Part shown: one piece after another, positions 7,974-16,027 of the stretch | How the letters are laid out: each line of letters starts with the position of its first letter | How positions within the stretch are numbered: position 1 is the first letter of the stretch | Source: Gordonibacter urolithinfaciens | Lineage (GTDB): Bacteria > Actinomycetota > Coriobacteriia > Coriobacteriales > Eggerthellaceae | Direction: 5' to 3' | NCBI RefSeq assembly: GCF_900199375.1 | Contig: NZ_LT900217.1 | Coordinates: forward strand, 310,001-374,000 | DNA length: 64,000 bases | Program-made: the position numbers and the translations under genes | The notes under the pieces: generated by a model | What the model was told of the DNA's origin: nothing | Database searches by the model: none | Seen by the model: only the letters and a program-made list of their open reading frames with translations

Positions 7974-8897
7974 ATGAGCGACACGACCGCACGCCTCCCC
8001 CGCACCGACCCCCGCGACCTCCACGAGCCCGCCTGGCGCGGGCATGCCGTGACGCCCGTCGACCTCGTGCTGGAGGGCGGGGCCATGCGCGGCCAGTTCA
8101 CGGCCGGCGTGTTGGACGCCTTCATGGACCGCGGGCTGTTCTGCGAACGCACGGTAGGCGTGTCGGCGGGCGCGCTCTGCGGCTACAACTACGTGGCCGG
8201 CGACGCGGGCCGCTCCTGCTACCTCAACGTGAAGTACGCGGGCGACTGGCGCTACCTTTCCCTGAAGAGCTTCGTGCGCACGGGCAACGCCTGCGGACGC
8301 GACTTCGCCTTCAACGTGATACCCAACCAGCTGGAGCCCTTCAACTACGCCGCCTTCAACAGCTCGCCGATGCGCCTCGTGGCCGTGTCGAGCGACCTGG
8401 ACTCGGGAGAGGCCGACTACCATGAGTTCTCCGACGCCCTGGCCGACGTCGACTACCTCATAGCCTCGTCGTCCATGCCGCTTGTGAGCCAGATCGTGAA
8501 GGTGGACGGCAAGCACCTGCTGGACGGCGGCACGTGCGACAGCGTGCCCGTGATCTACTCGCTGCTCACCGGCCCCGCCAAGCGCATCGTGGTGCTCACG
8601 CAAGCCGAAGACTACCTGAAGGGCCCGAACAAGCTCATGGCGCTCCTGCGCCAGCGCTACGCCGACTTCCCCTTCTACGTCGACCGCCTGCAGCATCGCC
8701 ACTACGAGTACAACCGCCTGTACCGGGCCCTGCCCTGCCTGCACGACGAGGGCCTCCTCTTCCTCATCCGCCCGCCGGAGCCCGTCACGGTATCGAGCAT
8801 GGAGAAGGACCAGGCCAAGCTCATGGCCCTCTACGAGCAGGGCTACGCCGAGGCCCTGCGTGCCTGGCCCGCGCTCGAGCGTTACCTGGCAGGATAG
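7974..8897 (+). CDS. Patatin-like phospholipase family protein
   Basis: Serine acyl hydrolase of the bacterial patatin/RssA-YchK type. 307 residues. Oxyanion loop LVLEGGAMRGQFTAGVLDAF (residues 23-42), nucleophile elbow GVSAGA with the catalytic Ser near residue 63, and the second dyad residue in LLDGGTCDSVPV near residue 185. No signal peptide, so probably cytoplasmic or peripheral at the membrane. AAAGGA precedes ATG 7974. Substrate unknown; the family includes phospholipases and lipid-remodelling enzymes. Stands alone. Confidence 0.88.
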   Translation: MSDTTARLPRTDPRDLHEPAWRGHAVTPVDLVLEGGAMRGQFTAGVLDAFMDRGLFCERTVGVSAGALCGYNYVAGDAGRSCYLNVKYAGDWRYLSLKSFVRTGNACGRDFAFNVIPNQLEPFNYAAFNSSPMRLVAVSSDLDSGEADYHEFSDALADVDYLIASSSMPLVSQIVKVDGKHLLDGGTCDSVPVIYSLLTGPAKRIVVLTQAEDYLKGPNKLMALLRQRYADFPFYVDRLQHRHYEYNRLYRALPCLHDEGLLFLIRPPEPVTVSSMEKDQAKLMALYEQGYAEALRAWPALERYLAG

Positions 8898-9092
8898 CAG
8901 CCGGGCCGCCTCGGCGATCACAGGGATGCGCGGGCGAGATCGGCGTGATGCGCGACCACGCCGCAGACAACGAGGCGGAGCGCGTCGCAAGCCCCGGGGC
9001 GCCGCTGCGCCCGGCACGCAGACGGCGGGGTAGCCGTGCCGCAGGTGATGCCCCGCCAAGCGACGGGCTGCGCCTGCGCCCCCGCCGGGCCC

Positions 9093-10001
9093 CTACAAGT
9101 CGTCGGCATCGGCCTCGACGCCGTCTTCGCAGCACCCGTCGCCACGCTCCCCATCGCCGTCGCGCACATCCCCCTCGTCCGCACCGCATCTTGCGCGGGC
9201 CCGCGCGTCTTGCGCGCGGAACTCGGCAACGAAGCCGGCCGAGAAGATGCCCGCCGGGATGGCCACCACGCCGATGGACAGCAGCATGGTGAGGAATCCC
9301 ACGAGGCGCCCCGCCGCCGTCAGGGGCACGAGGTCGCCGTAGCCCGTTGAGGTGATGGTGGTCATGGCCCAGTACATGCCCGTGAGCACGCTGTCGAACT
9401 TGTCGGGCTGCACCGGATGCTCCACCTCGAACATGAGCACGCTGGCCGTGACGGTGAGCAGCCCCAGCACCGTGAACGCGGCGACGATCTCCTGGCGGCG
9501 CTTCGCGAACACGCGCGCGATGGACCGCAGCCCGCGCATGTAGCGCGACAGCTTGACGAGCCGCAGCAGGCGGATAATGCGCGCGGCGTTGAGCGCCGAG
9601 GCGGACACCGGCACCGCCAGCACCAGCAGCCCCGGCAGGAACGCCAGCAGGTCGACGAGCCCCATGGGCGAGAGCGCGTAGCGCAGCCGCGCCTTCACGG
9701 GCCCGCAGCAAGGATGCACGAAGTCGGCCACCCATAGGCGCGCCCCATACTCAACCGCGAAGCACGCGCTCGAGGCCAGCCCGAACACGAGCATCGCATG
9801 CGACACGCCCGACGACACGTCCAGCTGCGGCTCGGCGAACACGAGCAGCGCGTTCGCCACGATGAGCGCGAACAGCGCGATACCCACCGCCCGCGCTGCG
9901 CCGCGCGCCGCGCGCACGTCCTCCAAGGCGAGGAACGCCTGTCGCTTGAACGGGGATGCCTGTGCCAGCCGGCGCTCCAGCAGCTCCTCCCGCTTAGCCA
10001 T
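9093..10001 (-). CDS. Voltage-gated potassium channel (Kv type, six TM)
   Basis: 302 residues. Transmembrane segments S1-S4 in the first half; S4 shows the Arg/Lys ladder RIIRLLRLVKLSRYMRGLR. The pore helix and selectivity filter TTITSTGYGDL are followed by the S6 helix. The acidic, Cys-containing C-terminal tail (about 45 residues, EDGVEADADDL end) is low complexity. Resembles KvAP-like bacterial channels. No strong ribosome site before ATG 10001. Divergent from a cation/H+ antiporter, so both may concern cation homeostasis, which is inference. Confidence 0.9.
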   Translation of the reverse strand: MAKREELLERRLAQASPFKRQAFLALEDVRAARGAARAVGIALFALIVANALLVFAEPQLDVSSGVSHAMLVFGLASSACFAVEYGARLWVADFVHPCCGPVKARLRYALSPMGLVDLLAFLPGLLVLAVPVSASALNAARIIRLLRLVKLSRYMRGLRSIARVFAKRRQEIVAAFTVLGLLTVTASVLMFEVEHPVQPDKFDSVLTGMYWAMTTITSTGYGDLVPLTAAGRLVGFLTMLLSIGVVAIPAGIFSAGFVAEFRAQDARARARCGADEGDVRDGDGERGDGCCEDGVEADADDL

Positions 10002-10230
10002 GGGCCCGCGTCCACCCTGGGACGGAACGGGGACGGCGGTCCTCGGCGGAGACCTCGGCGATGACGATCATGGGGTTCGCTCCTTTTCCCGCTCGCCCGC
10101 GCCGCGGGGGCGGCGGGCGGTACGTGCTCTGCGTGCGCCCTAAGCATACCACGACGCCGTCCCCCTCCGTTGCGCTACAATGGCATCGTTCGTCTGCAAA
10201 CGTCGTTCTCGCACGCCCGAAAGGCCCTTC

Positions 10231-11940
10231 ATGCCCGTCGACCTCATCTCGCTCGCCATCATCGCGCTCGTCGCGGCGGCGTGCCCCATCCTCGCCAAGC
10301 TCATCCCCGGCAAGCTCATCCCCGAGACGGTGTTCCTGCTCATCGCCGGCGCCGTGCTCGGGCCGAACCTCGCGGGCGCCATAGAGCTCACCGACTCGGT
10401 AGGGCTGTTGTCCGACCTGGGCCTGGCTTTCCTGTTCCTGCTGGCGGGCTACGAGATAAACCCGAAGAGCCTCACCGGTTCCCAGGGCAAGCGGGGCCTG
10501 GCCACCTGGGCCGTGTCCATCGTGCTGGCCTTTTTGTTCGTGCATTTCGCCAGCGGCCTGTTCGCGAACGAGATAGAGTCCGTGGCCGTGGCCATCGCGC
10601 TGACCACCACGGCGCTCGGCACGCTCATGCCCATCCTGAAGGAGCGCGAGCTCATGGGCACGCGCGTGGGCGAGTCCGTCCTGGCCTACGGCACGTGGGG
10701 CGAGCTGTGCCCGGTGCTCGCCATGGCGCTTCTGCTGTCGACGCGCGCCGAGTGGAAGACCGTGCTCATCCTGATGGCGTTCATGGCCCTGTGCGTGCTG
10801 GTGGCGGTGGTGCCCGCCAAGGCGAAGAAGGCCGGCCACCGGCTGTTCCGCTTCCTCACCGCCAACGCCGAGGGCACCTCGCAGACTATGATGCGCGTGA
10901 CGGTGCTCCTGCTGGTGGGGTTGGTGGCCCTGTCGGCCGCGTTCGACCTCGACATCGTGCTGGGAGCGTTCGCGTCGGGCTTCGTGCTCCGCTACATCAT
11001 CCCCGAGGGCGACCACGCGCTCGAGCACAAGCTGGACGGCGTGGCGTACGGTTTCCTCATACCTATCTTCTTCGTGGTGTCCGGCGCGAAGATCGACCTG
11101 GCGGCGGTGTTCCAGCAGCCCGAGGTGCTGGTGGGCTTCATCGCGCTTTTGCTGCTCATCCGCGCGGTGCCCATCTTCGCCGCACTCTCAACCGGCAAGG
11201 ACACGCGCGACATATCGACGCACAACCGCCTGACCATCGCGCTGTACTGCACGACGGCGCTGCCCATCATCGTGGCCGTCACGTCGGTAGCCGTGAGCGC
11301 GGGCGCCATGCCGCAGGAGACGGCCAGCGTGCTCGTGGCGGCCGGCGCCATCACCGTGTTCCTCATGCCGCTTCTGGGCATGCTCACCTACCGCGTGGCC
11401 GACGCGAAGCCCATCGAGGCTGTGCGCGAGATAGCGCACAGCCCGCGCGACATCGGCGACATCCTGCGCGAGCACTGGGAGCTGGAGCGGATGCTCGCCC
11501 GCAAGGCGGCGCTCGAGCGGCTGGCGGCACGACACGAGGGGCGCAGCTTCGAGGACCTGGACTGGCAGGACCGTGCGGCGCTGCTTCAGCGAGCCTCGGC
11601 GCGCAAGCGCGCCATCGACGAGGCGCTGGACCTCGCCTCTCAGGAGATGGCACGCCGCGCGCTCGTGGACGACGCCGATCCCGACGGCGACGGCCCCCGG
11701 CTGGCCGACAGGCAGCAGCGCCGCGAGGAACGGCGGCGTCTTGTTGCCGAGCATGCCGTGAGGGAGTACCGACGCCGCATGAACGAGCTGGGCGGCGCGG
11801 CCGAGCGCATGGGCGTCAGCCGCGAGGACGCGCGTCGGCTGTTCGAGGACGCGCGGGAGATGCGGGAGTCTGCCCTGCGCGACCGGTACGGCACACGTGC
11901 GGGGCACGACGAGAACGGGGACGACGGGCCCCGTTCCTGA
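10231..11940 (+). CDS. CPA2-family cation:proton antiporter (Kef-like)
   Basis: 569 residues. About 12 hydrophobic segments in the first 390 residues, with family motifs FLFLLAGYEINPKSL, GAFASGFVLRYIIPEGDH and FFVVSGAKIDL. The remaining 175 or so residues are a charged, Arg/Glu-rich helical cytoplasmic tail; I do not see an RCK/TrkA-N nucleotide-binding domain. Exchanges Na+ or K+ for H+; the ion cannot be told from sequence. ATG 10231 follows AAAGG. A TACAAT at 10176-10181 could be its -10. Confidence 0.88.
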   Translation: MPVDLISLAIIALVAAACPILAKLIPGKLIPETVFLLIAGAVLGPNLAGAIELTDSVGLLSDLGLAFLFLLAGYEINPKSLTGSQGKRGLATWAVSIVLAFLFVHFASGLFANEIESVAVAIALTTTALGTLMPILKERELMGTRVGESVLAYGTWGELCPVLAMALLLSTRAEWKTVLILMAFMALCVLVAVVPAKAKKAGHRLFRFLTANAEGTSQTMMRVTVLLLVGLVALSAAFDLDIVLGAFASGFVLRYIIPEGDHALEHKLDGVAYGFLIPIFFVVSGAKIDLAAVFQQPEVLVGFIALLLLIRAVPIFAALSTGKDTRDISTHNRLTIALYCTTALPIIVAVTSVAVSAGAMPQETASVLVAAGAITVFLMPLLGMLTYRVADAKPIEAVREIAHSPRDIGDILREHWELERMLARKAALERLAARHEGRSFEDLDWQDRAALLQRASARKRAIDEALDLASQEMARRALVDDADPDGDGPRLADRQQRREERRRLVAEHAVREYRRRMNELGGAAERMGVSREDARRLFEDAREMRESALRDRYGTRAGHDENGDDGPRS

Positions 11941-12002
11941 AGGACGGCGCGAAACGGGCCGGCTGGCAGCCGGACGGATCGCGCCAGCTTTTGGACGAAC
12001 TG

Positions 12003-12338
12003 CTAGCGGGAGCCGTCCTCGTATTCCTGGCGCGCGGCACGCAGCGCCCAGACCACGAACAGGTCGACAAGCACCAGGAACACGCCGGCCACCGTCAGCA
12101 TGCCGTCGCTCTCGGGCGTGTAGGACGCCCAAGCCTGCCAGCCGCCGAGGCCCACGACGCCCGCTCCGACGACGATGAGCAGCACACCGCCTACGCGGGT
12201 CGCCTGCGCCACGCCGCTCGCTTCGCGCTCGCGCTCCGGTAGCCCTGCGGCGCCGGCGAGCGCATGCCGCCAGCGGCTGCAGGCCATCTGGACGCCCGTC
12301 ACCACGAACACGAGCCCCATGAGCAGCAGGCCCGCCAT
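12003..12338 (-). CDS. Small membrane protein, function unknown
   Basis: 111 residues with three hydrophobic stretches: LLLMGLVFVVTGVQM at the N-terminus, GGVLLIVVGAGVVGLGGW in the middle and LTVAGVFLVLVDLFVVWAL near the end. The first loop contains a charged GLPEREREASG segment. No domain I recognise. Sits 37 bases beyond the stop of the adjacent lipoprotein gene on the same strand and is probably co-transcribed with it. The ribosome site is poor, so the ATG at 12338 is tentative. Confidence 0.6.
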   Translation of the reverse strand: MAGLLLMGLVFVVTGVQMACSRWRHALAGAAGLPEREREASGVAQATRVGGVLLIVVGAGVVGLGGWQAWASYTPESDGMLTVAGVFLVLVDLFVVWALRAARQEYEDGSR

Positions 12339-12375
12339 GAGCGCCGCAATCCCCAGCCGTATTCCACGCTCCCGC

Positions 12376-12933
12376 CTAACCGAACAGGACCTCGGCTATG
12401 TTGCGGGTGGACTGCTCGGTGGGCGTCCAGGTGCTTCCCTCGAGCGTGTAGTCGATCGTGACGGAGCCGGCATCGACCGGCTCGATGGCCGCGGTGGCCT
12501 CCATGACGGTCTCCCCGATCTTCTGGTTCATCTCGGCCTCGGGAAGCTCGAGGAACGACTCGTCCTCGGCCAGCTTCGCCGCAGCATCCTCGAGCGCCTG
12601 CTCGTAGGCGGCATAGCTCTTGCACGTGAGCGCCACGTCGACATGGGCCTCCTTGCCGTCGACCGTCACGTCGCCGATACGGTAATCGAAGCCGGCCAGG
12701 TAAGCCTTCATGAACTCGTTCGCATCGATGCCGAACTCGGACAGGTCCGCAACGTCCGCACCGGACATGAGGTCGGCGAGCGCTGCCTCGTCCAGGTTCT
12801 TCAGCCCGTCCAGTTCCTCGGCCACCCCGTTGCGGATGACCTCCTCGTCGTTCGGCCCGCATCCTGCAAGCGCCCCCAGGCACAGCACCATGAGCGCGGC
12901 GGCGCAGACGGCGGCTATCTTGATCCTCTTCAT
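12376..12933 (-). CDS. Secreted lipoprotein, function unknown
   Basis: 185 residues. Signal peptide MKRIKIAAVCAAALMVLCL ends in a lipobox, LGALAGC, so the mature protein should be lipid-anchored at its N-terminal Cys on the outer face of the membrane. The body is acidic and mostly helical (EELDGLKNLDEAALADLM, then a beta-rich FDYRIGDVTVDGKEAHVDVAL). Two or three repeats of this kind occur in actinobacterial and Firmicutes lipoproteins of unknown role; I do not assign a family. GGGGAGGGGAACG lies ahead of ATG 12933. Followed by the small membrane protein. Confidence 0.8.
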   Translation of the reverse strand: MKRIKIAAVCAAALMVLCLGALAGCGPNDEEVIRNGVAEELDGLKNLDEAALADLMSGADVADLSEFGIDANEFMKAYLAGFDYRIGDVTVDGKEAHVDVALTCKSYAAYEQALEDAAAKLAEDESFLELPEAEMNQKIGETVMEATAAIEPVDAGSVTIDYTLEGSTWTPTEQSTRNIAEVLFG

Positions 12934-13003
12934 GAAACGTTCCCCTCCCCTACCTTGAATGGACATGAAGCCATCATACCGGCCCCCGCACTGTTCGGCA
13001 AGC

Positions 13004-13035
13004 ACGAAAGAAGCCCCCGACCAGGCGGGGGCTTC
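13004..13035 (-). terminator. Rho-independent terminator of thrS
   Basis: Perfect stem GAAGCCCCCG (13010-13019) / CGGGGGCTTC (13026-13035). Read on the minus strand, the stem is followed by CTTTC, about 95 bases past the thrS stop. Confidence 0.7.
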
Positions 13036-13128
13036 CGTTCGAAGCGAGGTTGGGACACGGTGCGCCGCCGCTCGGGCATACCGCGCGACCGAGCCCGGCG
13101 GCGCGGTATGCCTCCGCCCGGCGCGCCG

Positions 13129-15042
13129 CTACAGCGCGGCGTCCTTGATGGCCTGCACCAGCTTCTTCACGTCCCACGCGCCGAGGTCGCCTTCGTGGCG
13201 CTCGCGCACGCTGACCGTGCCGTTCTCGATCTCCTTGTCGCCGAGCACCACCATGTACGGGATCTTCTGGCTCTGGGCCTTCGCGATCTTCACGCGCATG
13301 GGCTCGTTCTGGTCGTACACCTCCACGCGACCGCCCGCATCAGCCAGCTTCAAGGCTAGATCATGGGCCGCCTCGTTGTGACGGTCGGCCAGCGGCAGCA
13401 CGGCAACCTGCACAGGAGCCAGCCACAGCGGCAACGCGCCCGCGTAGTGCTCGATAAGGATGCCTAAGAAGCGCTCGATGGAGCCGAAAATGGCGCGATG
13501 GAGCATCCAGGGGCGCTCCTCGGTGTTGTCCTCGGTGCGGTAGGTGAGCCCGAAGCGCTCGGGCATGTTGAAGTCCACCTGCACGGTGGAGCACTGCCAG
13601 GTGCGGCCGATGGCGTCCTTCACCTTGATGTCGATCTTCGGGCCGTAGAACGCGCCGTCGCCCTCGTTGATGTCGTAGGACAGGCTGTGGCGCTCGCATG
13701 CTTCCTTGAGCGCGTTTGTGGCATGCTCCCACATGTCGTCGGTGCCGATAGACTTCTCGGGACGCGTGGAGATCTCGGCCTCGTATTCGAACCCGAACGT
13801 GGACATGATATGGTCCACGAGCCCGAGGATGGCCACCACCTCGTCCACCACCTGGTCGCGCGTGCAGAACACGTGCGCGTCGTCCTGGGTGAAGCCGCGG
13901 GCGCGCAGCAGGCCGTGCACGACGCCGCTCATCTCGTGGCGGTACACCGTGCCGAACTCGAAGTAGCGCAGCGGCAGGTCGCGGTAGGAATGCAGCTCGC
14001 TCTTGTACAGCATGACGTGGCCCGGGCAGTTCATGGGCTTCACGGCGTACTCGGTCATGCGGGGGTTCTCGTCGTCGCCCTCGTTGATCTCGAAGAAGTA
14101 CATGTTCTCCTTGTAGAAGCCGTAATGGCCCGAGGTCTTCCACACGTCGGCGTTGTAGATGTGCGGGGTGATGACCTCCTCGTAGCCGCGCGTGTACAGG
14201 TCGCGGCGCAGCCACTCCTGCAGGGTGCGGATGATGCGCGCGCCCTTGGGGAGGTACAGCGGCAGACCGGCGCCCGCCAGCGGGTCCATGACGTAGATGC
14301 CCAGCTCGCGTCCCAGCTTGCGGTGGTCGCGCTTCTCGGCCTCCTCCAGGTTGCGCACGTGCTCGTCCAGCTCCTTCTGCTTGAAGAACGCCGTGCCGTA
14401 GATGCGGGTGAGCATCTCGCGCTCGGCGTCGCCGCGCCAGTACGCACCGGCGAGCTTCGTGAGCTTGAACGCGCCCAGCTTGCCGGTGGAGGGAAGGTGC
14501 GGCCCGCGGCAGAGGTCGGTGAACTTGCCGATGGTATACGTGGTGATGACGGCGTCCTCGGGAAGCTCGGCGATGAGCTCCAGCTTGAACGGCTGGTTCG
14601 CGAAGATCTCCTCGGCCTCGGCGCGCGTGACCACGCGGCGCTCGAAGGGCTCGTCGGACTTCACGATCTCGGCCATGCGGGCCTCGATGGCGGCGAAGTC
14701 GTCGGGCGAGAGCGCACGGCCCGTCTTCACGTCGTAATAGAAGCCGCCCTCGATGGCCGGTCCCACGCCGAACTGCACGTCGCCGTAGAGGTCGACGAGC
14801 GCGGCGGCCATGACGTGCGCCGTGGAATGGCGCAGGAGCTCCAGGCCCTCGTCGCTCTTGGCGGTGACGATGGCTACGGAGTCGCCCTCGGCCACGGGCG
14901 CGGAGAGGTCGACCGGCCGGTCGTTCACGATGCCGGCGAGCGCGGCCTTGGCAAGGCCCGCGCCGATGGAGGCGGCCACGTCCGCGACGGTAGCGCCGTC
15001 GGCGAGCTCCTTGCGCGAGCCGTCGGGAAGTACGATATTCAT
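13129..15042 (-). CDS. thrS: Threonyl-tRNA synthetase
   Basis: Class II aminoacyl-tRNA synthetase charging tRNA-Thr. 637 residues, normal length. Order: TGS domain (MNIVLPDGSRKELADG...), editing/SAD domain with HSTAHVMAAAL, catalytic core with MNCPGHVML, motif 2 FGTVYRHEMSGVVHGL and motif 3 near GALPLWLAPVQ, then the anticodon-binding domain. ATG 15042 is preceded by AGGAAAGGA; in-frame sequence upstream is not conserved. I looked for a T-box leader and saw none. Own terminator downstream. Confidence 0.97.
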   Translation of the reverse strand: MNIVLPDGSRKELADGATVADVAASIGAGLAKAALAGIVNDRPVDLSAPVAEGDSVAIVTAKSDEGLELLRHSTAHVMAAALVDLYGDVQFGVGPAIEGGFYYDVKTGRALSPDDFAAIEARMAEIVKSDEPFERRVVTRAEAEEIFANQPFKLELIAELPEDAVITTYTIGKFTDLCRGPHLPSTGKLGAFKLTKLAGAYWRGDAEREMLTRIYGTAFFKQKELDEHVRNLEEAEKRDHRKLGRELGIYVMDPLAGAGLPLYLPKGARIIRTLQEWLRRDLYTRGYEEVITPHIYNADVWKTSGHYGFYKENMYFFEINEGDDENPRMTEYAVKPMNCPGHVMLYKSELHSYRDLPLRYFEFGTVYRHEMSGVVHGLLRARGFTQDDAHVFCTRDQVVDEVVAILGLVDHIMSTFGFEYEAEISTRPEKSIGTDDMWEHATNALKEACERHSLSYDINEGDGAFYGPKIDIKVKDAIGRTWQCSTVQVDFNMPERFGLTYRTEDNTEERPWMLHRAIFGSIERFLGILIEHYAGALPLWLAPVQVAVLPLADRHNEAAHDLALKLADAGGRVEVYDQNEPMRVKIAKAQSQKIPYMVVLGDKEIENGTVSVRERHEGDLGAWDVKKLVQAIKDAAL

Positions 15043-15221
15043 GATGGTTCCTTTCCTGTGCCGGGCGCGCACAAAGCGCCTGCACGATCGGTATGGCTGC
15101 GTCTTGAGTGCGCAGCCCGGGCTCAGTATGCCACGAACGGCCGGAGGGCCCTCCGAGCACACGGTTTCAACAGACGCCGCAGCAGGCGGCAGGCCGGCAG
15201 GCGGCAGGCACCGGCGCAGCA

Positions 15222-15252
15222 TAAAAAGCCGCCCCGGTAAACGAGGCGGCTT
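15222..15252 (-). terminator. Rho-independent terminator of the zinc-ribbon membrane protein gene
   Basis: Stem AAGCCGCC (15226-15233) / GGCGGCTT (15245-15252); on the minus strand it ends in CTTTTTAT, 15 bases beyond the stop at 15268. Confidence 0.85.
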
Positions 15253-15267
15253 CTTCGACAGCGCGGG

Positions 15268-15813
15268 TTACGGGGCGGGATGCTCGCCTTGCGGGGAGCG
15301 GGTCCGGGCCTGCCTTTGCTGGGGAGCCGCTTGCTGCGGCTGCTGCGTTCGGGCGCGCGGAGCGTTGCGGCGCGCGGGGGCGGCACCGCCCACGGGCGTG
15401 GCGCAGTAGGGACACACGGTCCACGACGGATCGAGCGCATGGTTGCAGGTGCCGCAAAGGTTCTTCAGCCGCTGATGGCAGTTCGGGCAGAGCACGAAGT
15501 CGGCCTCTACCGGATAGCCGCAGTTCGCGCATTCGCCGTACTTCATGAGCTCGCGCTGCTTGAGCGCGATCTCCAGCTCCTGCTCGTCGCGGTCGATCTG
15601 CAGCAGCGGCGGGCGCAGCAGGCAGTACGCGATGATGCCCAGCAGCGGGATGAGCGCCACGATGGCCCACACGTACCAGTAGGAGCCGCGCAGGTACGCG
15701 TCGCGGACCACCCAGACGATGGAGAGCACGTACAGAATGACGAGCAGTATGACGACCACGGTGAACGCGGCCTGCAACTCGGGCGTCCACAACTGGGACA
15801 GCAGTTCGCTCAT
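15268..15813 (-). CDS. Membrane protein with double zinc ribbon
   Basis: 181 residues. Two N-terminal transmembrane helices (AAFTVVVILLVILYVLSIVW and YVWAIVALIPLLGIIAYCLL), a charged helix, then two zinc-ribbon pairs: CANCGYPVEADFVLCPNCH and CGTCNHALDPSWTVCPYC. The tail is a Gln/Arg/Ala-rich disordered stretch of about 40 residues. ATG 15813 follows a GAGG. Such zinc-ribbon plus TM proteins are common and uncharacterised. Monocistronic with its own terminator. Confidence 0.82.
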   Translation of the reverse strand: MSELLSQLWTPELQAAFTVVVILLVILYVLSIVWVVRDAYLRGSYWYVWAIVALIPLLGIIAYCLLRPPLLQIDRDEQELEIALKQRELMKYGECANCGYPVEADFVLCPNCHQRLKNLCGTCNHALDPSWTVCPYCATPVGGAAPARRNAPRARTQQPQQAAPQQRQARTRSPQGEHPAP

Positions 15814-15988
15814 TTCAACCTCGTTTTCTTCGACTTGCCAGACGCCGCGGGGGCGACCGTTGCACCGTGCCGACCTCAACAAGCGTCGACACGGTCAGTC
15901 ATTATACCAAAATTGCCCGACCGCACCCCCGTGTTCAGGCAATTTCCGCAAGAGGCGCCCAACAGACCCCGTGCCTCGATGCGCCTTT

Positions 15989-16021
15989 GCGGCAGGCGGA
16001 CGTCCCGCGCCCGCCTGCCGC
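15989..16021 (-). terminator. Hairpin just after valS
   Basis: Perfect 11-bp stem GCGGCAGGCGG (15989-15999) / CCGCCTGCCGC (16011-16021), 6 bases past the valS stop on the minus strand. No T-run follows, so termination is uncertain; it may stabilise the mRNA end. Confidence 0.45.
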
Positions 16022-16027
16022 CCGCGC

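Noticed and set aside
15043-15222. Possible T-box leader in front of thrS
   Set aside because: No T-box core sequence or specifier-type hairpin could be recognised; the ribosome site follows directly.
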